From the NCBI RefSeq assembly GCF_000425305.1, contig NZ_AUDE01000025.1, forward strand, positions 1 to 64,000: a stretch of 64,000 bases of DNA. The letters are read 5' to 3'. The stretch is from Psychroserpens burtonensis DSM 12212 (GTDB taxonomy: Bacteria > Bacteroidota > Bacteroidia > Flavobacteriales > Flavobacteriaceae). Each line of letters starts with the position of its first letter. Within the stretch, counting starts at the first letter, position 1. Below, in pieces: positions 17,661-27,314 of this stretch. The translations under genes were made by a program, and so were the position numbers. The notes beneath the pieces were generated by a model. It was given only the letters and a program-made list of their open reading frames with translations. It made no database searches and had not been told where the DNA came from.

Positions 17661-19016
17661 ATGAAATATACTAGAAAAATAGACTTCTTTACTTGGATTA
17701 TACTTTTTAGCATGTCCTTTTCTTTTGCGCAAGGCGAATTTAATTTACCTGGAAAACAAAAAGACAAGATTAAATTTCAACTTATAAATAATCTTATTGT
17801 GTTGCCTGTAGAAATTAATGGTGTTGAATTATCTTTTTTGCTAGATACAGGTGTAGGTAAACCAATATTATTTAATATCACCAATACAGATTCTCTTAAA
17901 ATGAACAATGTGGAGACTATATTTTTGCGTGGTCTAGGAGAAGGAGAAACTGTTAGAGCACTAAGGTCAAAAAATAATTTTTTTAAAATTGGTGATGCTG
18001 TTAACGTTAACCAAGAGCTTTATGTCGTATTTGACCAAGAGATAAATTTCACACCCATGTTAGGTATTTCTGTTCATGGTATTATTGGCTATAGTTTATT
18101 TAAAGATTTTATAGTAGAGATTAATTACAAGTCTAAAGTCATTAAGTTAAACAAGAGAGAAAGCTACACATATAAACCTTGTAGAAAGTGTGAAACGTTT
18201 GCGCTCTCTTTTCATAATAACAAACCGTATGTTGATGGGGAAGTGACCTTAGGTGAGGATGTATTGCCTGTGAAATTGTTGATAGATACGGGGAGTAGTG
18301 ACGCCTTATGGCTTTTTGAAGATGATAATCTTGGTATTACTGCTGAAAATAATAACTATTTTCAGGATTTTCTAGGAAAAGGATTGAGTGGTAATGTTCA
18401 TGGCAAGCGCTCTAAAATTAGTGCTTTTAGGCTCAAAGATTTTACATTAAAGAATGTGAATACAGCTTTTCCAGATTCGTCAGCAATCAAACACGCTAAA
18501 AGAATAGTAGGTAGAAATGGAAGTTTATCTGCTGAAATTTTGAGACGGTTTAATATTATTTTTGATTACAAGAGCGCTAAACTAACTCTAAAAAAGAATG
18601 GCAACTTCAATGCCGAGTTTCGATATAATAGAAGTGGTATTGTTTTAGAGCAACACGGTTTTAGATTAGTAAAAGAATCTGTTAAAAATAAGAGTTTAGA
18701 TAATTATGGTCGATCTAATGAAGATAACATTAATATTTCAACAGTGAAATCTTATCGTGTAGGTTTAAAACCTGCATACACTATAATTGAAGTTAGACAA
18801 AATTCACCAGCCCAAAAAGCAGGTTTACTCGAAGGTGATGTCCTCATTTCTATAAACGGGAAGCAAGCATATGAGTTAAAATTACAAGAAGTAACACGCT
18901 GTTTTAGAGGTAAAGTAGGAAAAACTATTAGGCTTAAAATAGAACGAGGTAACAAAGTAATAAATGTAGAGTTTCAATTAGAAGATGTATTCAAAAAAAA
19001 AGAACTCCCAAATTAG
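17661..19016 (+). CDS. Secreted retropepsin-like aspartyl protease with PDZ domain
   Basis: A 451-residue exported protein. A signal peptide (ends near FSFAQ, residue 24) precedes two retropepsin-like units, each with an Asp-Thr-Gly motif (LLDTGVGKP near 66 and LIDTGSSDALW near 210), and a C-terminal PDZ domain (about 365-440; AGLLEGDVLISINGKQ). Having both catalytic aspartates in one chain means it may work as a monomer. Such aspartyl protease/PDZ proteins are frequent in Bacteroidota, but their substrates are unknown. It diverges from the aminotransferase gene and converges on the DUF1573 gene. Confidence 0.87.
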   Translation: MKYTRKIDFFTWIILFSMSFSFAQGEFNLPGKQKDKIKFQLINNLIVLPVEINGVELSFLLDTGVGKPILFNITNTDSLKMNNVETIFLRGLGEGETVRALRSKNNFFKIGDAVNVNQELYVVFDQEINFTPMLGISVHGIIGYSLFKDFIVEINYKSKVIKLNKRESYTYKPCRKCETFALSFHNNKPYVDGEVTLGEDVLPVKLLIDTGSSDALWLFEDDNLGITAENNNYFQDFLGKGLSGNVHGKRSKISAFRLKDFTLKNVNTAFPDSSAIKHAKRIVGRNGSLSAEILRRFNIIFDYKSAKLTLKKNGNFNAEFRYNRSGIVLEQHGFRLVKESVKNKSLDNYGRSNEDNINISTVKSYRVGLKPAYTIIEVRQNSPAQKAGLLEGDVLISINGKQAYELKLQEVTRCFRGKVGKTIRLKIERGNKVINVEFQLEDVFKKKELPN

Positions 19017-19025
19017 AGAGTTCTT
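18993..19025 (-). terminator. Terminator of the DUF1573 gene, inside the protease gene end
   Basis: An 8-base perfect stem (AAGAACTC 19000-19007, GAGTTCTT 19018-19025) followed on the minus strand by a run of eight or more T. It overlaps the last codons and stop of the convergent protease gene, so one DNA stretch serves as coding sequence on one strand and terminator on the other. Confidence 0.7.
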
Positions 19026-19051
19026 ATTACTATATTGTAGGTGTAATGTTT

Positions 19052-19480
19052 TTATTGCTCCATTACGCTTTTCTCAGTTTTATCCAAAACATTAGTCTTG
19101 CTTGAATCTATAACCAAACCTTTAATCTTTAAAGCTACATTAGGAGTGTCTGCATTAGAAGTTACTGTAATTGTTTTTCTAATTGGGTTAACTCTGTTAG
19201 TATCATACTTAACTTCAATCTTTCCAGTTTCTCCAGGTAAAATGGGACCATCTGGTTTTTTAGGTACAGTACAACCGCAAGTTGACTTTACATTAGTTAT
19301 AATTAAAGGTGCATTTCCGGTATTGGTGAATTCAAATATTCTTACACCATCAGAACCTTTTTCTATTGTTCCGTAATCTATTACGTCTGTTTTAAATTCT
19401 ATTTTGGCTACTTTCTCTTGAGCTAATGCCCCAAAGCTTATAAAAGCTACGCATAAAATTGCTACTAATTTTTTCATCAT
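19052..19480 (-). CDS. DUF1573 secreted protein
   Basis: 142 residues: signal peptide (about 1-20), then one DUF1573 immunoglobulin-like beta domain (about 27-125) with the typical YGTIEKGSDGVRIFEFTNTG and KSTCGCTVP motifs. The CGC cysteines are conserved in the family. Related domains occur in envelope and cilia proteins, but the function is unknown. It stands alone with its own promoter and terminator. Confidence 0.88.
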   Translation of the reverse strand: MMKKLVAILCVAFISFGALAQEKVAKIEFKTDVIDYGTIEKGSDGVRIFEFTNTGNAPLIITNVKSTCGCTVPKKPDGPILPGETGKIEVKYDTNRVNPIRKTITVTSNADTPNVALKIKGLVIDSSKTNVLDKTEKSVMEQ

Positions 19481-19503
19481 TTAAAGTTTTAAATTGATAG
19501 TAT

Positions 19504-19533
19504 CAAAATTACTTACTTTTTGGCATACCGCAA
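19504..19533 (-). promoter_or_regulatory. Full Bacteroidota promoter for the DUF1573 gene
   Basis: On the minus strand TTG (19533-19531), 19 bases, then TAATTTTG (19511-19504), a complete match to the Bacteroidota consensus. Transcription would begin about 17 bases before the start codon at 19480. Confidence 0.65.
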
Positions 19534-19626
19534 AATAAATTAGATGTATAACCCTTTAATTAACATTAATTACGAATTAAGCGGTCATTATTTCTAGTAT
19601 TCATTTCGCTAAAAAAGAAATATAAG

Positions 19627-19634
19627 TACTTTTG
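19627..19634 (+). promoter_or_regulatory. -7 element upstream of valS
   Basis: TACTTTTG, 29 bases upstream of the valS start. No TTG lies at the right spacing, so only the -7 half is supported. Confidence 0.45.
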
Positions 19635-19663
19635 TCAATTAAAAGCAAAAACAATACCAAAGT

Positions 19664-22297
19664 ATGGAAATTCCATCAAAATATTCAGCACAAGCAGTAG
19701 AAGGTAAATGGTACGACTACTGGATGTCCCATAATTATTTTCATTCTACTCCAGATGAAAGAGAGCCTTATACTATTGTAATTCCACCTCCAAACGTGAC
19801 TGGTGTACTACACATGGGACACATGTTGAACAATACTATTCAAGATGTGCTTATTCGTCGTGCTCGTTTGCAAGGAAAAAACGCATGTTGGGTTCCTGGA
19901 ACTGACCACGCCTCTATCGCTACAGAGGCTAAAGTAGTGGCTAAGTTAAAAGCTAAAGGCATTGATAAAAATGACTTATCTCGTGAAGAATTTTTAAAAC
20001 ATGCTTGGGAATGGACAGAGGAGTATGGAGGTGTCATTTTGGAACAATTAAAAAAGTTAGGTTGCTCATGTGATTGGGATCGTACAAAGTTTACGATGGA
20101 TGATGATATGAGTGAAGCTGTGATCAAAGTGTTTGTTGATTTGCACAACAAGGGTTTGATTTATAGAGGGTATCGCATGGTTAATTGGGACCCAGAAGCT
20201 AAGACAACCTTGTCTGATGAAGAGGTGATTCATATTGAAAAGCAAGGATTGCTTTATTACTTGGAATATAAAATAGAAGGGAGTGATGAGAAATTAACGA
20301 TAGCGACAACCCGTCCTGAGACTATTTTTGGAGATACTGCAATTTGTATCAATCCAACAGATGAACGTTTTACACATTTAAAAGGCAAGAAAGCGATTGT
20401 TCCTATCTGCGGAAGGATTATTCCTATTATAGAAGATGAGTATGTTGATATTGAGTTTGGAACAGGTTGCCTAAAAGTAACACCTGCTCACGATGAAAAT
20501 GATAAGGTTTTAGGAGATAAGCACAAATTAGAGGTTGTTGATATTTTTAATGATGATGCAACTTTGAATAGCTTCGGAATGCACTTTGAAGGACAAGATC
20601 GCTTCGTCGTTAGAAATTTAGTAACCAAAGAATTGGAAGCTTCTGGTGTTTTGACAAAAACGGAAAACCATGTCAATAAAGTAGGAACATCTGAACGCAC
20701 AAAGGCAATCATAGAACCTCGATTAAGCGACCAATGGTTCCTTAAGATGGAAGATCTAGCTAAGCCTGCTATTGATGCTGTTTTAAAAAATGGTGACGTG
20801 AAGCTGTTTCCGAAGAAATTTGAAAACACTTATAGACACTGGATGGAGAATATTCGCGATTGGAATATTTCAAGACAGTTACTTTGGGGGCAACAAATTC
20901 CTGCTTATTTCTATGGTGACGGAAAAGAAGACTACGTCGTTGCAGAAAATATTGAGGAAGCTGTTATGCTTGCAAGGGTAGCGTCTAAAAGTCAAGAGCT
21001 TACAGCAGATAGCTTGCGTCAAGACACAGATGCACTAGATACTTGGTTTAGTTCATGGTTATGGCCAATAAGTGTTTTTGACGGAATTAGAAATCCAGAA
21101 AATGAGGAAATAAAATACTACTATCCAACCAATGATTTAGTGACAGGACCAGATATTTTGTTTTTTTGGGTAGCACGAATGATTGTTGCTGGTTACGAAT
21201 ATAGAGATGAAAAACCTTTTGAAAATGTCTATCTCACAGGATTAGTAAGAGATAAGCAACGACGTAAAATGTCTAAGTCTTTAGGTAATTCACCAGATGC
21301 TTTAAAGCTTATTGAAGAGTATGGCGCCGACGGAGTTAGAGTGGGTTTGTTATTAAGTTCTGCAGCGGGAAATGACTTAATGTTTGATGAAGATTTATGT
21401 CAGCAAGGAAAACAATTTGCAAATAAGATATGGAATGCCTTTAGATTAGTTCAAGGCTGGGAAGTAGATGAGACTATCAGCCAACCAAACTCTAGCGCAA
21501 TAGCTATAGAATGGTTTGAGTCTAAGTTTCAACAAACGCTGGCAGAAATTGAAGATCACTTTAGTAAATATAGATTAAGTGATGCGTTGATGGCTACTTA
21601 TAAGTTGATTTGGGATGATTTTGCGTCTTGGTTATTAGAAATAATTAAGCCATCTTATCAGCAGCCAATTGATTCCAAAACTCTAGAAAGTGTAAACTTA
21701 ATTTTTGAAGATATTCTTAAAATATTACATCCATTCATGCCTTTCTTAACTGAAGAAATTTGGCATTATTTAAAAGAGCGTTCTCCAGAAGAGGCTTTGA
21801 TTATTGCAGAATGGCCAAAAGCTAAACCAATAAATGATGCGTTAATTTTAGAATTTGATTTTGCTTCAGACGTTATTTCAGGAATACGTAATATTAGAAA
21901 ACAGAAGAATATTGCGTTTAAGGATGCTATCGGTTTTTCCGCAGTAAATAATGAGAACGTTGCTTCAACTTTTGATGAAGTGATTTCTAAACTAGGTAAT
22001 TTAGATAGTTTTGAATATGTTACAGAAGCTGTTGAAGGTGCGCTTACGTATCGTGTAAAATCTAATGAGTACTTTATCCCGATGGAAGGAAGTATTGATG
22101 TAGAGGCAGAGATTAAGAAACTAACTGACGAGTTGAATTATACCGAAGGATTTTTAAAATCGGTACAAAAGAAACTCTCAAACGAGCGTTTTGTCGCTGG
22201 AGCTCCAGAGCAAGTTGTTACTTCAGAAAAGAAAAAAGAAGCAGATGCTTTGTCGATGATTGAGACTATAAAAAGTAGTTTGGCTAGTTTAAAGTAA
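19664..22297 (+). CDS. valS: Valyl-tRNA synthetase
   Basis: Class I aminoacyl-tRNA synthetase of 877 residues. Order: catalytic core with the HIGH-type motif in [14 protein letters not shown] (about 42-55), the CP1 editing domain (about 190-350; [12 protein letters not shown]), the KMSKS loop in [10 protein letters not shown], an anticodon-binding helical domain (about 590-740), and a C-terminal coiled coil (about 810-877) that contacts the tRNA. All key motifs are intact. It is a single gene with its own -7 element and a strong terminator. Confidence 0.98.
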   Translation: MEIPSKYSAQAVEGKWYDYWMSHNYFHSTPDEREPYTIVIPPPNVTGVLHMGHMLNNTIQDVLIRRARLQGKNACWVPGTDHASIATEAKVVAKLKAKGIDKNDLSREEFLKHAWEWTEEYGGVILEQLKKLGCSCDWDRTKFTMDDDMSEAVIKVFVDLHNKGLIYRGYRMVNWDPEAKTTLSDEEVIHIEKQGLLYYLEYKIEGSDEKLTIATTRPETIFGDTAICINPTDERFTHLKGKKAIVPICGRIIPIIEDEYVDIEFGTGCLKVTPAHDENDKVLGDKHKLEVVDIFNDDATLNSFGMHFEGQDRFVVRNLVTKELEASGVLTKTENHVNKVGTSERTKAIIEPRLSDQWFLKMEDLAKPAIDAVLKNGDVKLFPKKFENTYRHWMENIRDWNISRQLLWGQQIPAYFYGDGKEDYVVAENIEEAVMLARVASKSQELTADSLRQDTDALDTWFSSWLWPISVFDGIRNPENEEIKYYYPTNDLVTGPDILFFWVARMIVAGYEYRDEKPFENVYLTGLVRDKQRRKMSKSLGNSPDALKLIEEYGADGVRVGLLLSSAAGNDLMFDEDLCQQGKQFANKIWNAFRLVQGWEVDETISQPNSSAIAIEWFESKFQQTLAEIEDHFSKYRLSDALMATYKLIWDDFASWLLEIIKPSYQQPIDSKTLESVNLIFEDILKILHPFMPFLTEEIWHYLKERSPEEALIIAEWPKAKPINDALILEFDFASDVISGIRNIRKQKNIAFKDAIGFSAVNNENVASTFDEVISKLGNLDSFEYVTEAVEGALTYRVKSNEYFIPMEGSIDVEAEIKKLTDELNYTEGFLKSVQKKLSNERFVAGAPEQVVTSEKKKEADALSMIETIKSSLASLK

Positions 22298-22318
22298 AAC
22301 TAAAGAATAAACTATATG

Positions 22319-22353
22319 AAAGGAGCTATAAACACTATAGCTCCTTTTTTTTT
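22319..22353 (+). terminator. Terminator of valS
   Basis: A 10-base perfect stem (AGGAGCTATA 22321-22330, TATAGCTCCT 22336-22345), extended by A-T pairs, with a 5-base loop and a run of nine T. It lies 22 bases after the valS stop. Confidence 0.9.
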
Positions 22354-22589
22354 GTATAATTATTACTTATACATATCATAAAAAACATATATAAAAATAT
22401 ATGGAAATATCTATTTATATTTACACTGAAACAATGGGTTAACTGAAAAGAGAAAAATTATAAAAGAAATTTATTGAAAATTTAAATTAGTTTGAATTAG
22501 CCAATTTCGACTACATTACCTTTCAATATTAGCATTAGTTTTAAAATTAATTTTTAAAGAGTTTTAATTTTTAAATACTAATGGCCTTC

Positions 22590-22642
22590 AAGACACTAAG
22601 TAATGTTAGACTAATTTTTATATTACTTAGTGTCTTTTTAAT
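22590..22642 (+). terminator. Strong hairpin with T-rich tail, transcript unknown
   Basis: A perfect 15-base stem (AAGACACTAAGTAAT 22590-22604, ATTACTTAGTGTCTT 22622-22636) with a 17-base loop and a T-rich tail on the plus strand only. It is nearly 300 bases beyond the valS stop and opposes rodA. It is either a back-up terminator or the end of an unannotated short RNA. Confidence 0.6.
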
Positions 22643-22698
22643 TTAATTGAGAATAAGTAAAACGTTTATGATTTTAGCGTTTATTTGAATTTAATGTA

Positions 22699-22728
22699 AA
22701 CTGCCTCTGTCATATGGGCAGTTTTTTA
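22699..22728. terminator. Hairpin next to the rodA stop
   Basis: A 7-base stem (AACTGCC 22699-22705, GGCAGTT 22717-22723) with six T following on the plus strand and a weaker T/A-rich tail on the minus strand. It touches the rodA stop, so it may end the cell-shape operon despite the better plus-strand tail. Confidence 0.5.
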
Positions 22729-24012
22729 TTACCACTCATTAATTTTATTACTATCTAACTTCACGAATATAAATAGTAAAATAGTGAAACCCCAAAGCCC
22801 AGAGCCACCATAACTAAAAAAGGGTAGTGGGATTCCAACTGTAGGAATTAATCCCATTACCATACCAGTATTAATTGTAAAGTGAATAAATAGTATGGAA
22901 GCGACTCCATAGCCATAAACACGACTAAATATGGATTTTTGGGATTCTGCAAGATAGAGCACTCTAATGATTAAAGCCATAAATAGGATGATAACAAAAG
23001 TGCTTCCTAAAAACCCCCATTCTTCACCAACTGTGCTAAAAATATAATCGGTATGTTGCTCTGGTACAAATTTACCTGTAGTTCTTGTGCCTTGAAGAAA
23101 TCCTTTTCCTGCCCATCCACCAGAACTAATAGCTTGCTCAGATTGGATGAGATTATAGGCTTCTTCTTTTTTCATTCTCTCTAATTTGGCTGGATCTTTC
23201 TCTAAACGTAACCAAAGGCTAATTCTATTTTGTTGATGAGGTTTTAAAACATGCTCATAGAATAAACGAACGCCTGCAGAAAATGAAATGCAAACCAATA
23301 ATATAACTACAGATTGGAGTAGTGATGCGCGCTTTTTTCTTCGGAAAAAGTAACTACTAAAAACTCCTATAGTTGCTATGACACCAGTAATTAAGATCCC
23401 AAACTTTAACGCTAGAACTGCTAATACGATGGCAGATATTGCAATCGCTAGATATATTTGCTGAAGTCCCTCGCGATAGAATACAAAGAAGAATGATGCA
23501 TACACAATAGTGCTTCCTGCATCATTTTGTAATAGTATTAAAACTGCTGGCAGCATAATTAGGGCAACCGCCTTTAATTGATCTAGAATAGTGGACATAT
23601 TAGTTTGAAGATCGCTCATGTATTTGGCAACAGCCAAAGCGGTAGCAAACTTGGCAAACTCACTTGGTTGTATGGTCATACTTCCAATTCCGTACCAAGA
23701 GCGCGCTCCATTAACATCTTTTCCGAAGATAAATAAACCAACAAGCGCCAACATGGCGATAATATAAATTACACTGGCAAACCGCTCATAAAATTTGGCT
23801 TCAACCGATAGAATTAAAATAATAAGAACAAATGTGAGGCCAACAAATACAGCATGTTTGCCATACAATTGGCTCATGTCAAAATAGCTTCCTATCTCAC
23901 CTTCGTGAGAAGCAGACATAATGTTAAGCCAACCAAACACTACAAGCAGTAGGAATAATACAATGATTATCCAGTCAAACCCAAATTTTCTTTGATGCTC
24001 TCTACTATGCAT
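22729..24012 (-). CDS. rodA: Peptidoglycan polymerase RodA
   Basis: SEDS-family glycosyltransferase that polymerises lipid II during side-wall growth together with PBP2. 427 residues with about 10 transmembrane helices. Conserved SEDS marks include GSMTIQPSEFAK, LQNDAGST, the long extracellular loop with SSGGWAGKG and PEQHTDYIFSTVGEEWG, and GIPLPFFSYGGSG near the end. It begins 2 bases after the mrdA stop and is last in the mreB-mreC-mreD-mrdA-rodA operon. Confidence 0.96.
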   Translation of the reverse strand: MHSREHQRKFGFDWIIIVLFLLLVVFGWLNIMSASHEGEIGSYFDMSQLYGKHAVFVGLTFVLIILILSVEAKFYERFASVIYIIAMLALVGLFIFGKDVNGARSWYGIGSMTIQPSEFAKFATALAVAKYMSDLQTNMSTILDQLKAVALIMLPAVLILLQNDAGSTIVYASFFFVFYREGLQQIYLAIAISAIVLAVLALKFGILITGVIATIGVFSSYFFRRKKRASLLQSVVILLVCISFSAGVRLFYEHVLKPHQQNRISLWLRLEKDPAKLERMKKEEAYNLIQSEQAISSGGWAGKGFLQGTRTTGKFVPEQHTDYIFSTVGEEWGFLGSTFVIILFMALIIRVLYLAESQKSIFSRVYGYGVASILFIHFTINTGMVMGLIPTVGIPLPFFSYGGSGLWGFTILLFIFVKLDSNKINEW

Positions 24013-24014
24013 GT

Positions 24015-25967
24015 TTATAATTTAGATCTATTTGTAATGATATTTATAGAATTATTAATATCATCATCTTTTGGTGCTTGTATTTTATCAATAACTTGAA
24101 GTGTCGTTTCTCCATTGATTCTAAAAGGTTTTCCAGAATATGGTTTTGCATATTCATTTTCTAGACTATGTGTTAAAATCCAATTTTCCATATCTGTTCT
24201 GGTAATAGTACCATTGATATATTTCTCAATCATTAAACTTGCCATTCGTCCGGCAAACCGGCTTCCCCAATATCCGTTTTCTACAAAAACTGCGATGGCA
24301 ATTTTCGGATTATCTTTTGGAGCAAAAGCCACAAAAATGGAATGGTCTGTTAATTGCGTTTTTACACTATCAATATTAATAAAGTTTTCTGCTGTTCCAG
24401 TTTTTCCGCAGATATCAATTCCAGGAATACGAAGTGAGGCGGCAGTTCCTATGTTATAAACATCAAACATACCTTGAACTACTGGTTCAAAATGTTGCTT
24501 ATCTATGGTTGTCTGTCTTCGAGTTGTGAATTTACTTGGGATGCTATCACCTTCAATTTCTTTTATGATATGAGGGGTGTAATAATAGCCACGATTTCCA
24601 ATAGCGGCAACCATATTAGCAAGCTGTATTGGAGTTGCTTCAACTTCTCCTTGGCCAATAGCATTAGAAACGACATATGTTGAACCCCAACGATTGGCAC
24701 CATACGCTCTGTCGTAATAATCACCATCTGGAATCCTGCCTTTTTGACCAACAGGTAAATCATATCCTAAATAATCTCCTAGTCCGAAACTTTTAGCATG
24801 AGCGGCCCAAATATTCATGCCTTTTCCAGTATCTGGATGGTTATCAATTATTTTACGATAGGCAGTGACAAAATAGGCGTTGCAGGATAGTGCTATTCCT
24901 GAATTCATGTCTACAGGACTCCTGTGGTGGTGACAGCCAGTAAGTTTTCTGCTTCCATAATAGTACCCCATTCTGCACGATACGTTTTCGGTAGGCGTCA
25001 TAACACCTTCTTGAAGTGCAATGAGCGCATTGATAACTTTAAAAGGGGATCCTGGGGGATATTGTGCTTGAAGACCTCTATCAAATAAGGGTTTGGCAAT
25101 ACTATCACGATACAATTCTGTGAAATTCTTAGAACGACTTCGTCCCACTAATAAATTTGGATTGTAGCTGGGTCCAGAAACTAAGGCTAAAATTTCCCCA
25201 TTTGAGGGGTCGATAGCAACAATACCACCACGTTTATTGGTCATTAAAAGCTCACCGTATTTTTGAAGCTCTGCATCAATGGTGATTTTAATGTCTTTTC
25301 CTGGTCGAGGTAAGGTATCAAATCGTCCTTCTTTATAAGGGCCAATATTTTTGTTAAATCTATCTTTTTGAATGAATTTAATACCTTTTATACCTTTAAG
25401 AACATCTTCATAAGAGAGTTCTATCCCTTGTTTACCAATGAGATCTCCTAAGCCATAGTAAGGTTGTTTTTCTATAGTGCGTTGATTAACTTCTCCTAAA
25501 TCCCCCAAAACATTTGCGCCAATGGAGGTTTGATAATCACGTAATGATCTTTTCTGAATATAGAACCCATCAAACTTTCGCATTTTTTCTTGAAGTACTG
25601 CATAATCTTTTTTTGATAATTGCGGCACAAAAGGTGACGGTAATCTTGGTGAGTAGTTTTTAGCTCTGTTAAATTTTTTTAAGAAATCTGCTTTAGTAAT
25701 CTTTAAGAGTTGACAAAACTCTAAAGTGTCTAAAGGCTCAACCTCTCTAGGAATAATCATCACATCGTATGAGGGTTGATTGGCTACTAATAGTTTTCCG
25801 TTTCTATCATAGACGTAACCTCGTTTTGGATAGTCAAAGACTTTTCTAATAGCAGTATCTTCATACAAACTATACGCTTCTTGTTTATAGACTTGTAGAT
25901 AAAACAAACGAGAAATAAATAAGAGTCCTACGATAATAACGGTTAATAAAAGTAGAATTTTTCTCAT
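24015..25967 (-). CDS. mrdA: Penicillin-binding protein 2 (transpeptidase)
   Basis: Monofunctional class B transpeptidase that cross-links peptidoglycan for rod elongation. 650 residues: one N-terminal transmembrane helix (about 5-25), a pedestal domain (about 50-220) that contacts MreC, and the transpeptidase domain with SPFK at 307-310 (nucleophile Ser307), SCN at 361-363 and KTG at 522-524. Between the first two motifs lies a Cys/His cluster (Cys331; CHHH at 345-348), reminiscent of the zinc site reported in E. coli PBP2. Overlaps mreD by 4 bases (ATGA). Confidence 0.96.
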   Translation of the reverse strand: MRKILLLLTVIIVGLLFISRLFYLQVYKQEAYSLYEDTAIRKVFDYPKRGYVYDRNGKLLVANQPSYDVMIIPREVEPLDTLEFCQLLKITKADFLKKFNRAKNYSPRLPSPFVPQLSKKDYAVLQEKMRKFDGFYIQKRSLRDYQTSIGANVLGDLGEVNQRTIEKQPYYGLGDLIGKQGIELSYEDVLKGIKGIKFIQKDRFNKNIGPYKEGRFDTLPRPGKDIKITIDAELQKYGELLMTNKRGGIVAIDPSNGEILALVSGPSYNPNLLVGRSRSKNFTELYRDSIAKPLFDRGLQAQYPPGSPFKVINALIALQEGVMTPTENVSCRMGYYYGSRKLTGCHHHRSPVDMNSGIALSCNAYFVTAYRKIIDNHPDTGKGMNIWAAHAKSFGLGDYLGYDLPVGQKGRIPDGDYYDRAYGANRWGSTYVVSNAIGQGEVEATPIQLANMVAAIGNRGYYYTPHIIKEIEGDSIPSKFTTRRQTTIDKQHFEPVVQGMFDVYNIGTAASLRIPGIDICGKTGTAENFINIDSVKTQLTDHSIFVAFAPKDNPKIAIAVFVENGYWGSRFAGRMASLMIEKYINGTITRTDMENWILTHSLENEYAKPYSGKPFRINGETTLQVIDKIQAPKDDDINNSINIITNRSKL

Positions 25968-26473
25968 CGCTGTTTGTTACTGAAAAGTATAGAAATTAGT
26001 GCACAGAGTAAAATAGTGAAAATACTAGAAAACAAAGTCTTTTGTAAAACAAAAATTATGTTATAAATGTTAAAGATTTCTAGTAAAAACATAATAAGAT
26101 GATGGATGACAACCAATATAGAGAAATATACGATTCTGCTACTAAATTCGGTGTTATTGAATTTGATGGTTTGGTATTCATAAATCATTCCAAAGGTAAA
26201 TTTTAAAACAGGTGGTCTTATAAATGCTATAGTGACGCAAGCTGCAGCGTGAATTCCTCCAGAATCTGAAAATAAATCTACAAACAGTCCCAACATAAAG
26301 CTTAAAAATATAAAGAGCGTGCGGTTATTATTAATTGGAAATAATAAAATAAATAAGATATATGGATATGGATTAATATTACCCAAAAAGTTAATATTAT
26401 TGAATACAAGTACTTGCGCTAGTATTAATACCACAAATCTAATGATGCTATTTATGTTAACGCTATTCATCAA
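25964..26473 (-). CDS. mreD: Rod shape-determining protein MreD
   Basis: A 169-residue inner-membrane protein with about five hydrophobic helices and the family-typical GLFVDLFSDSGGIHA segment near the middle. Member of the elongasome that links MreC to the RodA/PBP2 pair. MreD sequences are poorly conserved, so identification rests on helices, size and its place between mreC (11-base overlap) and mrdA (4-base overlap). Confidence 0.9.
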   Translation of the reverse strand: MMNSVNINSIIRFVVLILAQVLVFNNINFLGNINPYPYILFILLFPINNNRTLFIFLSFMLGLFVDLFSDSGGIHAAACVTIAFIRPPVLKFTFGMIYEYQTIKFNNTEFSSRIVYFSILVVIHHLIMFLLEIFNIYNIIFVLQKTLFSSIFTILLCALISILFSNKQR

Positions 26474-27293
26474 TTGGATTTTCTAAAAGCTTAATTTCTT
26501 CGGAATCTAAATTCTCAATGACGTAGACATGCGAAATGTTTGTCATATCATTAAATAGTTTCACTTGGATGGTGTACGTGTCTCCACTACTATCTAAAGT
26601 ATAGGACTCAATGGTGCCAATTGGAATCCCTTTGGGGAATATCGTGGATTGTCCACCAGTCATAATAGAATCACCCTTTTTAACAGGTGCGAATTTTGAT
26701 ATATCTGCTAATTGAACTGTTGTTGCAGAAGATTTGCCATCCCATTTTAAAGAGCCTATATGATTAGATGCCTTTAATTGCGCATTAATTCTACTTTTAA
26801 TATTAAGAATAGATAATACTCTGGCATAGCCATTAGACGTATTATCAATAATGCCAACAATTCCTTTTGACGTGATAACACCAAAATCTTCTTTAATAGC
26901 ATCTTTCTCGCCCTTATTTATTGTCAAATAATTTTTGGATGACGAATAATTATTGTTGATAATTTTTGCCGATTGAACTCGATATCGACCATTAAAAGAA
27001 ACACTATCAATATATGCCGTTGTTTTTAATATGGAATCACTACTATTAAAAATTTGAGAACGCAATCTATTATTTTCTTGAAGAAGAATTTCATTCTGGT
27101 CATTCAAATCAAAATAATCTGAAACACTACTTGCGCTTTCATAAATGCCACCAGTTAAAAAATTAGCAGAATTTATAAATTTACTTTTATGATAAGAATG
27201 TGATTGTATGGTTAATCCCAAAGAGATGACAAACAGCAAAAGAAACAAAAGGAAGGTTTTGTTTCTAATGACAAAGTTTAAAATTTGTTGCAT
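26463..27293 (-). CDS. mreC: Rod shape-determining protein MreC
   Basis: 276 residues: one N-terminal transmembrane helix (about 10-30), a short coiled coil (about 60-85; NEILLQENNRLRSQI), then a two-lobed periplasmic beta domain with GVIGIIDNTSNGYARVLSI and TGGQSTIFPKGIPIGTI. MreC binds PBP2 and switches it to the active state. Starts 21 bases after mreB. Confidence 0.95.
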   Translation of the reverse strand: MQQILNFVIRNKTFLLFLLLFVISLGLTIQSHSYHKSKFINSANFLTGGIYESASSVSDYFDLNDQNEILLQENNRLRSQIFNSSDSILKTTAYIDSVSFNGRYRVQSAKIINNNYSSSKNYLTINKGEKDAIKEDFGVITSKGIVGIIDNTSNGYARVLSILNIKSRINAQLKASNHIGSLKWDGKSSATTVQLADISKFAPVKKGDSIMTGGQSTIFPKGIPIGTIESYTLDSSGDTYTIQVKLFNDMTNISHVYVIENLDSEEIKLLENPIDE

Positions 27294-27314
27294 GCTAAGT
27301 TGGTATTGTTATTC

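Larger units (their letters stand above)
22354..22728. other. Gene-free stretch between valS and rodA
   Basis: About 375 bases of very AT-rich DNA with no credible reading frame on either strand and no clear consensus promoter. Its only structure is two hairpins (22590-22642 and 22699-22728). Since valS already has a strong terminator, the extra plus-strand hairpins could mark one or two short untranslated transcripts, but no RNA family is recognised. Confidence 0.5.

Noticed and set aside
22354-22728. tRNA or known small RNA gene
   Set aside because: No cloverleaf, CCA end or recognised RNA consensus could be found by eye.
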